This document shows, piece after piece, positions 53,797 to 62,066 of a DNA stretch of 64,000 nucleotides. The stretch spans positions 186,001 to 250,000 of the forward strand of contig JBMNGP010000006.1 of the NCBI GenBank assembly GCA_050949905.1. The letters are read 5' to 3'. Both the position numbers and the translations under genes were made by a program. The notes under the pieces are model-generated. The model did no database searches. It saw only the letters and a list, made by a program, of their open reading frames with translations, and was not told the origin of the DNA. The number at the start of each line of letters is the position of its first letter. The stretch's first letter is position 1. Origin of the DNA: DUML01 sp050949905 (GTDB taxonomy: Bacteria; Bacillota; Desulfitobacteriia; Desulfitobacteriales; Syntrophobotulaceae).

Positions 53797-54746
53797 CCGA
53801 CAGAGTTGCCATAGCTAAAAGGTGGATAGATAAGGGCTATAAAGCTTCTCTTGTCCTTAGCTCTGTCGGCCTGGCTTCATCCACTTACTATCATAAAATC
53901 AAAGAAACCATAAGCGCCGCTGACCAGCAATTGCCAAAAAAGAAACCGGGGCGTAAGACATCAGAGTATTCATTAAATCTAGAAGGTGAGCAAATCTCTG
54001 ACGAGTTAATTAAGCAATATATTAAAGACATAATTACCGGGGATGGTTTCCCTTACGGCTATAAAAAAATCAACGCAACCCTGAAAGAGGATTACCAGCT
54101 TATCATAAACCATAAGAAAACATACCGGCTCTGTAAAGAACTTAACGTATTGCGTCCTCAGAGAAAAATATATCTAGACCGGCCGAGAAAGCTGGCTAAG
54201 CGAGATAAAGTAACCGCCCCTAACCAACACTGGCAAATGGATTTGAAATATGGTTACATTGAGGGTATGGGCAGGTTTTTCTTCCAGCTATCCCTTATAG
54301 ACGTGTTTGACCGTTCAGTAATTGACTATCACCTTGGATTAAGCGCTACAGCTAAGGATGCCTGCGCAGTACTTATTAATTCGCTTAATAAACGTGATTT
54401 AAAGCCCGGCATGGAACTTCCGATAATAAGAACTGATAATGGCCCGCAGTTTACAGCTAAAATATTTGAAGAGACATGTTGGAAATGGAAATTAACTCAC
54501 GAAAGAATCCCAGTTAAAAGTCCTAATATGAACGCTTATATTGAGTCCTTTCATTCTATTTTAGAAGATGAATGCTATAGTAGAAATGAGTTTACCAGTT
54601 TTACAGATGCATACAGAGTCATCAGTGAATACATGGATTATTACAACAATCGTCGCAGGCATGGCAGCATTGGGTACATGGCACCTGCTAAATATTATGA
54701 AGCTGTTATGAGTAACCAGATTACAGGGAAGAAAATGGTCGCCTAG
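53739..54746 (+). CDS. IS3-family OrfB (DDE transposase catalytic part)
   Basis: The integrase core has its DDE residues in QHWQMDLKYGYIEGMG, IIRTDNGPQFTAK and NAYIESFHSILEDECYSRNE, ending with DYYNNRRRHGSIGYMAPAKYYE. The frame is open from 53739, in -1 relative to orfA, and continues without a stop through VADRVAIAKRWIDKGYKASLV to 54746. There is no ATG, GTG or TTG in the overlap, so translation most likely needs a -1 shift from orfA; the first possible start, a TTG at 53931, would lose about 60 residues. I could not identify a classic slippery heptamer. Confidence 0.88.
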   Translation, partial: QRIRVGYFKRVKGHPKPSVADRVAIAKRWIDKGYKASLVLSSVGLASSTYYHKIKETISAADQQLPKKKPGRKTSEYSLNLEGEQISDELIKQYIKDIITGDGFPYGYKKINATLKEDYQLIINHKKTYRLCKELNVLRPQRKIYLDRPRKLAKRDKVTAPNQHWQMDLKYGYIEGMGRFFFQLSLIDVFDRSVIDYHLGLSATAKDACAVLINSLNKRDLKPGMELPIIRTDNGPQFTAKIFEETCWKWKLTHERIPVKSPNMNAYIESFHSILEDECYSRNEFTSFTDAYRVISEYMDYYNNRRRHGSIGYMAPAKYYEAVMSNQITGKKMVA

Positions 54747-54747
54747 C

Positions 54748-54898
54748 AGCAGCCGTTCATCGAAGACCCTTTATATGGGGAGAGGTGTCCGTGTTAACCT
54801 ATTCCTGGTAAAGGGGCCGCAAAAGCATTAGCTGCAGCGGGCCCTGGCCGGCCCTAAGAAACACGGACACCAGGGGCCCCATGTCAAGGGCGGCTGCT
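54748..54898 (+). repeat. Long GC-rich rod-like hairpin after orfB inside the IS3 element
   Basis: Nested inverted repeats form one long imperfect hairpin of about 150 nt: AGCAGCCG/CGGCTGCT at the base, ATGGGG/CCCCAT, a perfect 12-bp GGTGTCCGTGTT/AACACGGACACC, and AGGGGCCGC/GCGGGCCCT (one mismatch) near the tip. It begins two bases after the transposase stop and is much richer in GC than the 68 bp that follow. It may be a structured RNA, a strong transcription block or a small palindromic insertion. Confidence 0.75.
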
Positions 54899-54934
54899 CA
54901 AGATAAAACGTCATATTCTATGTAAGCTTAAGTT

Positions 54935-55276
54935 TTAAGTGTTTATTCTCCAATAATAGGGATTCAAGCCGTCATAAACAGGGAAAACTTCAAATTCTCC
55001 CCAATAGATTGTTCCATCCTTCCGGCGTTGTTTTAATACTCCTTTCCAGTTCTCATTCCGCCTGATTGTCCCCAAAATCTCCAGCTGGATGGCTGCGGAG
55101 TTTTCCTCGGCATTGAGAATTTCAGGTGAATTCCCGATTAAATCCAGTCTGCTGTACCCGGAAATAACTTCAATAGCCTTATTAACATACAAAATCTTAC
55201 CCTGAAGATCAGTGATTATTACCCCATCCGGCAAACAATGAAATACGGACAGCAGAGGAATCATAGTTCTTTTCAT
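54935..55276 (-). pseudogene. N-terminal PAS fragment of the interrupted kinase
   Basis: The fragment starts MKRTMIPLLSVFHCLPDGVI and shows PAS features (IITDLQGKILYVNKAIEVISG, RRKDGTIYWGEFEVFPVYDG). Native sequence ends at about 54967; the last residues (LNPYYWRINT) come from the IS right end. The ATG follows GGAG. Alone it would be a 103-residue PAS domain with no output. Confidence 0.8.
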
Positions 55277-55473
55277 ATCTCCTTTGCATCATTAATTTTG
55301 CAAGAGATTAATGGAAAAGCAAGTTTCATATAATTCTCTGTTGTAAAGAAAATATCCTTGGTAAATGTTGTCATAATTAGTCACAAAGGGAAAAACTTAT
55401 CGTCAAATTTTTCTTTTTCGGAATTCTAAAAATAAACGGCACTTCCAGGTATGGTATTTTCGGATACCTAACT

Positions 55474-55503
55474 AAAAAAGACTGATTCCAAAAAACCAGC
55501 CTT
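55474..55503 (-). terminator. Terminator after rnhB
   Basis: Minus strand: AAGGCTG and CAGTCTT pair over seven bases (one G-U), then TTTTTTAG follows. It lies about 40 bp after the rnhB stop and ends the ylqF-rnhB operon. Confidence 0.7.
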
Positions 55504-55542
55504 TTAAGTAAAATCAGCTTTATTAAGCTCAGTTTGGAGGAT

Positions 55543-56187
55543 TTAACCAAGCTTCCCGGTAGCGGCCGACTTCTCCTTGAGAGGGGAAAAGCTTCGCCTA
55601 TGCAGGGGACAGGCACCGAACTTCTTGAGGGCTTCAAGATGAAGTCTTGTTGGATAACCTTTATGTAAATCAAAACTATACTCGGGGTAAAGCTCATGCA
55701 TTTTACACATGAATTCATCTCTGGTTACTTTAGCCAGGATGGAAGCGGCTGCTATACTGGCGCTTAAGGCATCCCCGTCAATAACAGTTTTTTGGGGAAC
55801 AGCAAGTTCCAAGCGCTCCCGGCCATCAATTAACACATAATCAGGCCGGACGGTTAGAGCAGCCAAAGCTCTTTGCATAGCAAGCTTAGTGGCTTGTAAA
55901 ATATTAATCCGGTCGATCTCCTCCGGAGAAGCTGAAGCAACGGAGTATGACAAAGCCTGTTCTTTAATCATCTCAAAAAGATATTTTCTCTTTTGCGGCG
56001 TTAATTTCTTAGAATCATTTAAGCCAGGGAGATCAAACTTCCTGGGCAAGATACAGGCTGCCGCCATTACCGGCCCTGCCAGCGGCCCCCTGCCGGCTTC
56101 ATCAACACCGGCGATCAGGCTGTAACCTTCGCGGGTTAATTCTTTTTCTATCTTCATGAGGCTGTTTATTCTTGCGCATTCTTCCAT
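55543..56187 (-). CDS. rnhB: Ribonuclease HII
   Basis: Removes RNA from RNA-DNA hybrids and single ribonucleotides. The active-site segment is YSLIAGVDEAGRGPLAGPVMAA (Asp, Glu), with Asp in YVLIDGRERL and the last Asp in KVTRDEF. The ATG at 56187 is eight bases after GGAGG; a further ATG at 56223 overlaps the rbgA stop and has no site. The final HRRSFSPLK is typical. In B. subtilis the same ylqF-rnhB order is seen. Confidence 0.95.
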   Translation of the reverse strand: MEECARINSLMKIEKELTREGYSLIAGVDEAGRGPLAGPVMAAACILPRKFDLPGLNDSKKLTPQKRKYLFEMIKEQALSYSVASASPEEIDRINILQATKLAMQRALAALTVRPDYVLIDGRERLELAVPQKTVIDGDALSASIAAASILAKVTRDEFMCKMHELYPEYSFDLHKGYPTRLHLEALKKFGACPLHRRSFSPLKEKSAATGKLG

Positions 56188-56212
56188 AAGACCGGCCTCC
56201 TTCCTCTTGACC

Positions 56213-57049
56213 TTATCTTTCATTTAATTCATCCATTGTCACTTTGGCTATTTTGCCACTGCGAAATTCCCGTAAGAAGATTTGAGAGGCTTTGAGCGTG
56301 TCTACCCGACCGCCGCTTACCAGACAGCCCCGCTTCCGGCCGATGCTTTCCAGATTCATTTCTTCTAGGGTTAAATCATAATGAGCCCTGAGGTCCTGCG
56401 GGTAGTTTAAGCTTAGCCAACCGAGGAGCCAAGCAGCAAGCTCTTCCTGATCAAAGACCTCATCTCTTACCGCACCGGTTGCCGCTAGTTTCCTGCCAAT
56501 TTCCAGGTCATCAAATTTGGGCCAGAGCATTCCCGGGGTGTCCAACAGTTCTACCTTCTGATGAATCCTAATCCACTGATTGCCTTTTGTTACCCCCGGC
56601 TTATTCCCCGTTTTGGCCTGAGCCCCCCCTGTCAAGCGATTAATGAGGGATGATTTGCCGATATTAGGAATACCAACAACCATTACTCTTAGCGGCCTGC
56701 CCCTGACCCCTTTCAGAGCCAAACGCTCCAGTTTATCCGCCATGATCTCTTCCAGTAAAGGTACAATCCTTTTAATACCGGAATTAGTCTGAGCGCTAAC
56801 AGCAATGACAGGACATTCTGTCCTGAGGCGGGCCAGCCATTGCTCAGTCTTCCGGCTATCTGCCAAATCTGCTTTATTGAGCAACAATAGCTTAGGCTTT
56901 TTTTTCAGCAAGTTTTGTAAAAGTGGATTCCTACTGCTTTGCGGCAAGCGTGCATCCCCTAATTCCAGCACAGCATCAACCCAACGTAACTGTTCCTCAA
57001 GTTTTCTTTTTGCCCTGGTCATATGACCGGGATACCATTGGATAGTCAT
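56213..57049 (-). CDS. rbgA: Ribosome biogenesis GTPase RbgA (YlqF)
   Basis: Circularly permuted GTPase needed for late 50S assembly. Motif order is G4 (LLLNKADL), then G1 (VGIPNIGKSSLINRL), then G3 (LLDTPGMLWPKF), which shows the permutation. The N-terminus IQWYPGHMTRAKRKLEEQL is the family signature. It is 278 residues and has the C-terminal ANTAR-like RNA-binding part. It lies between rplS and rnhB, as in B. subtilis. Confidence 0.96.
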   Translation of the reverse strand: MTIQWYPGHMTRAKRKLEEQLRWVDAVLELGDARLPQSSRNPLLQNLLKKKPKLLLLNKADLADSRKTEQWLARLRTECPVIAVSAQTNSGIKRIVPLLEEIMADKLERLALKGVRGRPLRVMVVGIPNIGKSSLINRLTGGAQAKTGNKPGVTKGNQWIRIHQKVELLDTPGMLWPKFDDLEIGRKLAATGAVRDEVFDQEELAAWLLGWLSLNYPQDLRAHYDLTLEEMNLESIGRKRGCLVSGGRVDTLKASQIFLREFRSGKIAKVTMDELNER

Positions 57050-57130
57050 AAACAGACTCCTAAATACCTTAACAAGTGTTATATGTAGCTAATTTCCTCA
57101 ACCAGGTTCAAATTCCTGTCAAGAGGGGTT

Positions 57131-57161
57131 AAAAAAGGAGCCGAATTTCTCCAGCTCCTTT
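57131..57161 (-). terminator. Terminator after rplS
   Basis: Minus strand: AAGGAGC pairs with GCTCCTT around a 12-base loop, followed by TTTTTTAACC. It is 18 bp after the rplS stop. Confidence 0.85.
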
Positions 57162-57178
57162 TCCTGTATTTCTCTCTT

Positions 57179-57520
57179 TTAGCGGCGTTCCCGGATACGA
57201 GCCGCCTTTCCGTAACGATCGCGGATGTAGTAAAGTTTCGCTCTGCGAACAATACCTTTACGAACAACTTCAATCTTGTCAATACGCGGAGAATGCAGGG
57301 GAAAAGTTCTTTCGACCCCAACGCCGTTCGAGACCCGGCGAACGGTAAAAGTCTCCCTGAGACCATCACCTTTTCTTCTAATTACCAGGCCTTCAAAAAC
57401 CTGAATACGCTCCCGGGATCCTTCCACAATTTTAACATGAACTTTCACTGTATCTCCTGGGCGGAATGAAGGGATATCAGTTTTTAATTGCTGTTCTTCA
57501 ATAATGCGAATATAATCCAT
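57179..57520 (-). CDS. rplS: 50S ribosomal protein L19
   Basis: L19 sits at the subunit interface. The 113-residue sequence has PSFRPGDTVKVHVKIVEGSR, VFEGLVIRRKGDGLRETFTV, GVGVERTFPLHSPRIDKIEV and KLYYIRDRYGKAARIRE. It has its own promoter about 100 bp upstream; the leader contains a small hairpin (TATAGG/CCTATG) and could host an L19 autoregulatory element, which I could not confirm. Confidence 0.97.
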   Translation of the reverse strand: MDYIRIIEEQQLKTDIPSFRPGDTVKVHVKIVEGSRERIQVFEGLVIRRKGDGLRETFTVRRVSNGVGVERTFPLHSPRIDKIEVVRKGIVRRAKLYYIRDRYGKAARIRERR

Positions 57521-57617
57521 TGTTAATTCCCCCCTTCCTTGCCTAGATGTTCATTAACTTCTCCATAGGATTACAAAACCTATAAGCCAGAGGACCATCC
57601 GTTTTACACACTGTACT

Positions 57618-57646
57618 ATATTACCATAGACCAAAAAAATACGCAA
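57618..57646 (-). promoter_or_regulatory. Sigma-A promoter of rplS
   Basis: Minus strand: -35 TTGCGT (57646-57641), 17-bp spacer, -10 TAATAT (57623-57618). It gives a leader of about 90 nt before the rplS ATG. Confidence 0.65.
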
Positions 57647-57675
57647 CACCGGTTGATCTATTATTCTTTTCTTTA

Positions 57676-58236
57676 TTAATGCCCTCTTAAACGGTCCAGA
57701 ATAATGGCTGCGGCGGAGCGGACAGAGAGATGATTATAATCTCCCGGTCCATAAATGGGCTTCAGTATGTAATCTGCTTTTTCCACTTCTTCTTGCAGCA
57801 GGCCCCAACCGGTACCAAAAAGAAGGACATAGCTATTCTCCCCGGCGTTAAGCTGGCGGCGCAAATCCTGATAAGTGATTGTATTGGGATATAGTCTAGC
57901 ATCCGTTGCTACCGAATATACTTTTTTCCCGGCTTGCTCCTGCTTTATTTCAGCCAGAACTTCCTGCCAGGTAGACACCAGGCGCACTCTGGCAAAAGCT
58001 TCATAGCGATCCGGATTATATTCAGCCCCATAGCCTTCTAACCAAAAACTCATAATCCTGCGGGCCAAATCCTGCTGGGCCGGAGCTGGGTGAACAACAT
58101 AGTAAGCCTTGACCCCATAAGTAGCTGCGCAGCGGGCAATATCATGCAAATCTAAGTTGGTAATCGAGGTGGCTATTTCTTCTCCGTTTTTATTATAAAC
58201 AGGCGCATGAATTAAGGCTACATAGAGCTCGCCCAT
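57676..58236 (-). CDS. SPOUT-type RNA methyltransferase (COG4752-like), target unknown
   Basis: A 186-residue protein that starts MGELYVALIHAPVYNKNGEE, with the ATG at 58236 after GGGGGGATAAT; the frame is open 27 codons further upstream without a site. LLFGTGWGLLQEEVEKADYIL and GPGDYNHLSVRSAAAIILDRL look like the trefoil-knot SAM-binding motifs of the SPOUT superfamily. It is related to TrmH/TrmD-type enzymes. The place between trmD and rplS is common in Clostridia. Which RNA it modifies is not known. Confidence 0.82.
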   Translation of the reverse strand: MGELYVALIHAPVYNKNGEEIATSITNLDLHDIARCAATYGVKAYYVVHPAPAQQDLARRIMSFWLEGYGAEYNPDRYEAFARVRLVSTWQEVLAEIKQEQAGKKVYSVATDARLYPNTITYQDLRRQLNAGENSYVLLFGTGWGLLQEEVEKADYILKPIYGPGDYNHLSVRSAAAIILDRLRGH

Positions 58237-58365
58237 ATTATCCCCCCAAATTAATTTTCTGAGCGCTTGCTCAAGATAAACACTAAGCCGATGTAAGTCT
58301 ATGCTAGTAATTGGCAAATATTTGTTAAATTTTATTTAAAAAAGCTTAAATAATAGGGCTTAAAG

Positions 58366-59166
58366 TTAAGAGTCTTGGGAGTTTCTTCGTTTGCGGTGCG
58401 GCTGTAAATGCTTCCATTGGGCGCGGCAGGCTGCCAGCTCAGGATACTCCTCTGCCAATTCCTCCAGCAAAGGATAATCATCGGCAGTAAACTCGGCTTG
58501 CTTAAACAAATCAGGACGCCGCAAAAAAGTCCGGCGCAGGGATTCTTTCCGCCGCCAAGCTTCAATTTTGGCATGATGTCCGGATAGGAGAATTTCCGGC
58601 ACTCGCATTCCCATAAACTCCGGCGGCCTGGTATATTGCGGATATTCCAAAAGCCCTTGGCTATGAGAATCGTGCTCGAAAGAAGCCTCCTTACCCAGAA
58701 CCCCCGGTATTAGCCTGGCTACAGAATCAATGATCACCATAGCAGCCAGTTCTCCCCCAGTGAGGACAAAATTGCCGATGGATAATTCTTCATCAGCCCA
58801 AGATCTAATGCGTTCGTCAAACCCTTCGTAATGGCCGCAGAGAAAAATTAGTTCCTCGTAAGCTGAAAGCCGCCGAGCGGTTTTTTGCTCATAGACCTGA
58901 CCCTGGGGAGATAAAAGGATTATTCTTTGCTTTAGGTCGGTTTTCCGGATATTCTCAAGAGCGAGAAAGATCGGCTCAGGTTTTAAAACCATGCCGCTCC
59001 CCCCCCCGTAAGGGACATCGTCAACATTCTTATGTTTGCTTGGAGCATAATCCCGGAAATTAACCAGCTTAATCTGAATATAACCGGCTTCCTGAGCTCT
59101 TTTTAGGATACTCTCCTGAAGCGGTGCAAACATTTCTGGAAAAATTGTCAGTACGGTAAACTTCAT
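58366..59166 (-). CDS. trmD: tRNA (guanine-37-N1)-methyltransferase
   Basis: SPOUT enzyme that makes m1G37 and prevents frameshifting. Motifs: FTVLTIFPEMFAPLQESILKRA, DDVPYGGGSGMVLKPEP, LLSPQGQVYEQK, LCGHYEGFDERI and SIGNFVLTGGELAAMVIIDSVARLIPG (the knot), then YTRPPEFMGMRVPEILLSGHH. The length of 266 includes a basic tail. It follows rimM by about 45 bp. Confidence 0.97.
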   Translation of the reverse strand: MKFTVLTIFPEMFAPLQESILKRAQEAGYIQIKLVNFRDYAPSKHKNVDDVPYGGGSGMVLKPEPIFLALENIRKTDLKQRIILLSPQGQVYEQKTARRLSAYEELIFLCGHYEGFDERIRSWADEELSIGNFVLTGGELAAMVIIDSVARLIPGVLGKEASFEHDSHSQGLLEYPQYTRPPEFMGMRVPEILLSGHHAKIEAWRRKESLRRTFLRRPDLFKQAEFTADDYPLLEELAEEYPELAACRAQWKHLQPHRKRRNSQDS

Positions 59167-59211
59167 TTTGTAAACCTCGTCCCCAACTTAAGTCAACAAT
59201 AAAGGCAGGAC

Positions 59212-59715
59212 TTAATCATCCAAAAGTCCCGGCGGTAAGCTGACATCCATTCTTTTGGCCGCGACATCAACTTTTTTAACAACGGATTTTAAAGCCGGAA
59301 TGCAAAACTCACCATGCTCACCCTGAATAATATAAATATCATTGGCGCCGGTCTCTTGAACCCGGAGCAAAGTACCTAACAAGACGTCATTTTCATAGAC
59401 CTTCATACCTTCTAATTCAAAATAATACCAGCGGTTTTGCAGCGGAGGAACTTCCGCCCGCTCCACTCTAACCTGAAAACCCCGGTACTTTTCAGCATCC
59501 TCGGGAGTACCCAGACCCTTTAGTTTTAGAAAAACCATTCCTTTAGGGTCAAGCCGGGCGCTCTCCACTTCAAAGCAAACCTTGGTCTCCCCCCGGCTTA
59601 AGTATACGTTTTTAAGCTTTTTAAAGCGGACTGCATTATCAGTTAAGGGGTAAATCTTAATTTCGCCCTTGATCCCCTGCGGTTTCAAGACTTCCCCAAT
59701 TACAACAGTCTCCAC
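59212..59715 (-). CDS. rimM: 16S rRNA processing protein RimM
   Basis: 30S assembly factor. The N-terminal beta-barrel domain (VVIGEVLKPQGIKGEIKIYPLTD) and the PRC-barrel C-terminal half (YYFELEGMKVYENDVLLGTL, NDIYIIQGEHGEFCIPAL, VDVAAKRMDVSLPPGLLD) are both present. The GTG start follows AAAGGACG. A terminator and promoter pair upstream suggests that rimM-trmD can be transcribed separately from ffh-rpsP-khpA. Confidence 0.96.
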   Translation of the reverse strand: METVVIGEVLKPQGIKGEIKIYPLTDNAVRFKKLKNVYLSRGETKVCFEVESARLDPKGMVFLKLKGLGTPEDAEKYRGFQVRVERAEVPPLQNRWYYFELEGMKVYENDVLLGTLLRVQETGANDIYIIQGEHGEFCIPALKSVVKKVDVAAKRMDVSLPPGLLDD

Positions 59716-59798
59716 CGTTTAACGTCCTTTCTCTTTAAAATAATTCCACAGGATTGTAGGTATTAGGGTCCTAACGTGAAAGCTGGCCTATAGATTTA

Positions 59799-59827
59799 CT
59801 TATATTATTTCCCAAAAACCTCTGCAA
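59799..59827 (-). promoter_or_regulatory. Possible promoter of rimM-trmD
   Basis: Minus strand: -35 TTGCAG (59827-59822), 17-bp spacer, -10 TATAAG (59804-59799). It directly follows the khpA terminator, a position that makes a fresh start sensible. Confidence 0.5.
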
Positions 59828-59831
59828 AGTC

Positions 59832-59854
59832 AAAAAGGGCCTCAAGCCCTTTTT
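59832..59854 (-). terminator. Terminator after khpA
   Basis: AAAAAGGGC and GCCCTTTTT pair around a 5-base loop; the stem is flanked by its own T-run. It lies six bases after the khpA stop. Because the arms are symmetrical, it could work in both directions. Confidence 0.85.
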
Positions 59855-59859
59855 AAACC

Positions 59860-60090
59860 TTACTGGTCAATATCAACGATAACTCTGCGGCCGTCTTTGA
59901 CAGCGGCAGCTTTAACAATGGTTCGAATCGCATTGGCAATTTTGCCTTGCTTGCCGATTACTTTACCCATATCCTCAGGAGCAACCGTTAGCTGGAGATG
60001 AACAGTCTTCTCGGTAGTATTTTGAGCTACGATAACCTGATCTGGATTATCGACCAAGGCTTTGGCCAATACTTCTACAACTTCCTTCAC
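59860..60090 (-). CDS. khpA: KH-domain RNA-binding protein KhpA (YlqC)
   Basis: A small single-KH protein (76 residues from the GTG at 60090, after GGGGGTGA; an ATG at 60105 would add five residues). The KH GxxG loop is GKVIGKQGKIANAIRTIV. In Firmicutes KhpA pairs with KhpB/Jag and affects cell division and elongation through RNA binding. It lies just after rpsP, as in most relatives. Confidence 0.92.
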   Translation of the reverse strand: MKEVVEVLAKALVDNPDQVIVAQNTTEKTVHLQLTVAPEDMGKVIGKQGKIANAIRTIVKAAAVKDGRRVIVDIDQ

Positions 60091-60107
60091 AGGAGTCACC
60101 CCCATGC

Positions 60108-60371
60108 TTACTTGGATTTATGAAATTTCTCCATAATCCCGGCTTGACTGAGTAGAGATTTGGCTGTGTCCGAAGGCTGAGCTCCTTTATGCAACCATTC
60201 CAAGGCTCTGATCTCATCAATTTTAATTTCATGAGGATTTTTGGTGGGATCATAATAGCCAATTTCTTCAATAGCCCTTCCATCACGGCGGGATGCTGAG
60301 TCACAGACTACCAGACGGTAAAAGGGATTCTTTTTGGCACCCATGCGGCGCAAACGAATAGATGTTGCCAT
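60108..60371 (-). CDS. rpsP: 30S ribosomal protein S16
   Basis: An 87-residue S16: MATSIRLRRMGAKKNPFYRLVV, then SASRRDGRAIEEIGYYDPTK. The ATG at 60371 lies seven bases after AAGGAGGTG; the longer open frame upstream is rejected. It follows ffh, the standard order. Confidence 0.97.
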   Translation of the reverse strand: MATSIRLRRMGAKKNPFYRLVVCDSASRRDGRAIEEIGYYDPTKNPHEIKIDEIRALEWLHKGAQPSDTAKSLLSQAGIMEKFHKSK

Positions 60372-60488
60372 GTATTTCACCTCCTTACAAGGTCTAGCTT
60401 TGTCAGCCAAATAGGCATTTAGCCGGTAAAAATTGTCGTTGCCCAGTAAATTTAATAATATTTTTAGCCTTGAAAAGGACTAAAGAAC

Positions 60489-61901
60489 TTAGAAAGGGAA
60501 GGGAAACTTCATAAAAGGTTTTTTACCCCGCCCGCCTTTTTTGCCTTTCTTTCCTTTCTTGGAGCTTTTGGCCGTGCCTTTGGGTATTCCCTTGCCCCCG
60601 CCCATGCCGGGAAGGGTCGAAAGCTGTTTCATCATTTTCTTAGTTTGCTCATATTGTTTGAGAAGCTTGCCAACATCCTGAACAGTAGTACCGCTGCCTT
60701 TGGCGATTCTTTTTTTGCGGGAATCCTTAATCAGCATGGGTTTTTTTCTTTCTTCCAGAGTCATGGAATAAATGATCGCTTCAATTTTGTTAAACTCATT
60801 TTCATCAATTTGCACATCTTTAAGTTGTTTTCCCATCCCAGGGATCATTTCTAAAATGGATGAAAGAGGACCCATATTGCGAAGCTGGTTGATTTGATCC
60901 AGGAAATCCTCCAGGTTAAGTTCCTGTTTACGGATTTTCTCTTCCATTTCCCTGGCCTTTTTCTCATCAAAATTCTGCTGAGCTTTTTCGATGAGGGTTA
61001 GAACATCACCCATTCCTAAAATCCTGGAAGCCATCCTATCGGGATGAAATACTTCCAAAGCATCAATTTTTTCTCCCATTCCGGCAAATTTAATCGGACA
61101 GCCGGTGACGGCTTTAACCGAAAGAGCAGCACCGCCTCGGGTATCGCCGTCCAGTTTGGAAAGAATAACACCGCTAAGCCCCAACTCTTGATTAAAAGCT
61201 TCCGCTACATTAACCGCATCCTGACCGGTCATCGCATCAACTACCAGCAGGATTTCCTGAGGGCTAACTTTTTCCTTGATGTTAGCCAATTCCTTCATCA
61301 ACTCGGCGTTAATATGCAAACGGCCGGCCGTATCAATAATTAAAACATCATTGCCGTTTTTCTTAGCCCACTCCAGGCTATCTTCAGCAATTTTTACCGG
61401 AGAAATCTGCCCCTCGGCAAAAACAGGGACTTTAATTTGCTCCCCTAAAACTTCCAACTGCTTGATCGCAGCCGGTCGGTAAATATCACAGGCCACGAGC
61501 AGTGGACGTTTGCCCTGTTTTTTAAGTAAATGGGCTAATTTTGCTCCCTGAGTAGTCTTACCTGCACCTTGCAGTCCAACCAGCATAATAACCGTCGGCG
61601 GTTTAGAAGCAATCTGAATTTTGCTTTCGGCTCCTCCCATGAGGCTGATCATTTCTTCATGAACTATCTTTATGACCTGCTGTCCGGGAGTAAGAGACTC
61701 CAACACTTCCTGGCCGACAGCCCTTTCCTTGATGCGCGCTATTAAATCTTTGACAACCTTGAAGTTAACATCTGCTTCCAGCAAGGCAACCCGAACCTCA
61801 CGCATGGCTTCATTAACGTCAGCCTCGGTTAATTTGCCTTTACCTCTTAGCCGTTTGAAGGTAGCCTGAAGTTTTTCACTTAAGCCTTCGAACATTGCCA
61901 T
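60489..61901 (-). CDS. ffh: Signal recognition particle protein Ffh
   Basis: SRP54 GTPase that targets membrane proteins. N domain (MFEGLSEKLQATFKRLRG), G domain with GLQGAGKTTQGAKLA, VACDIYRPAAIKQL, LIIDTAGRLHINAELM and LSKLDGDTRGGAALSV, and the Met-rich M domain (SILEMIPGMGKQLKD, RIAKGSGTTVQDVGKLLKQYEQTKKMMKQL). The 470 residues end in a Lys/Gly-rich tail with a hydrophobic KFPFPF. It follows ylxM. Confidence 0.97.
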   Translation of the reverse strand: MAMFEGLSEKLQATFKRLRGKGKLTEADVNEAMREVRVALLEADVNFKVVKDLIARIKERAVGQEVLESLTPGQQVIKIVHEEMISLMGGAESKIQIASKPPTVIMLVGLQGAGKTTQGAKLAHLLKKQGKRPLLVACDIYRPAAIKQLEVLGEQIKVPVFAEGQISPVKIAEDSLEWAKKNGNDVLIIDTAGRLHINAELMKELANIKEKVSPQEILLVVDAMTGQDAVNVAEAFNQELGLSGVILSKLDGDTRGGAALSVKAVTGCPIKFAGMGEKIDALEVFHPDRMASRILGMGDVLTLIEKAQQNFDEKKAREMEEKIRKQELNLEDFLDQINQLRNMGPLSSILEMIPGMGKQLKDVQIDENEFNKIEAIIYSMTLEERKKPMLIKDSRKKRIAKGSGTTVQDVGKLLKQYEQTKKMMKQLSTLPGMGGGKGIPKGTAKSSKKGKKGKKGGRGKKPFMKFPFPF

Positions 61902-62066
61902 GCCTTTGTTCCTTCTTTCTGCCTTAGAATGATAAACCGATGCCCCTTAAAATCACTTCAAGAAGTTTCTACTTCAAAGGGAAGCAAACCTAAAAAGATT
62001 ATAACCTAAAAAGATTTAGAAAAGAGTAGTAAACCTAAACCATAGCACAGCTTAGGCATTTCAGGC

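Larger units (their letters stand above)
53420..54970 (+). mobile_element. IS3-family insertion sequence with 4-bp target duplication
   Basis: The element proper is 53424-54966 (1543 bp), flanked by AGCC at 53420-53423 and 54967-54970. The imperfect terminal repeats share CCCTA.TA..TT.GGAGAA: CCCTAATAGATTTGGAGAA on the left and TGAATCCCTATTATTGGAGA read inward from the right. The five extra bases on the right mean the outermost bases are not symmetrical, so the exact edges could shift by a few bases. It holds orfA, orfB in the -1 frame, and 220 bp of non-coding DNA with a long hairpin. Confidence 0.82.
50976..55276 (-). pseudogene. PAS/GAF sensor histidine kinase interrupted by an IS3-family element
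   Basis: The gene begins with ATG at 55276 after GGAG and would end at 50976. Domains in the rebuilt protein (917 residues): PAS, PAS, GAF-like (about 245-385), PAS, PAS, HisKA (GFGHEIRNPMAAVRGFLQIL) and HATPase (LILNLVRNGLEAMPKGG, DQGQGIDP, GTGLGLAICFSIAQ). There is no membrane segment, so it was a soluble sporulation- or energy-type kinase. The insertion sits in the first PAS domain after FPVYDG. Taking out 53424-54966 plus one AGCC copy leaves 2754 bp, exactly 918 codons, and joins FPVYDG to YIDDPLGETSAWACLQRDVTER in frame. Confidence 0.88.
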
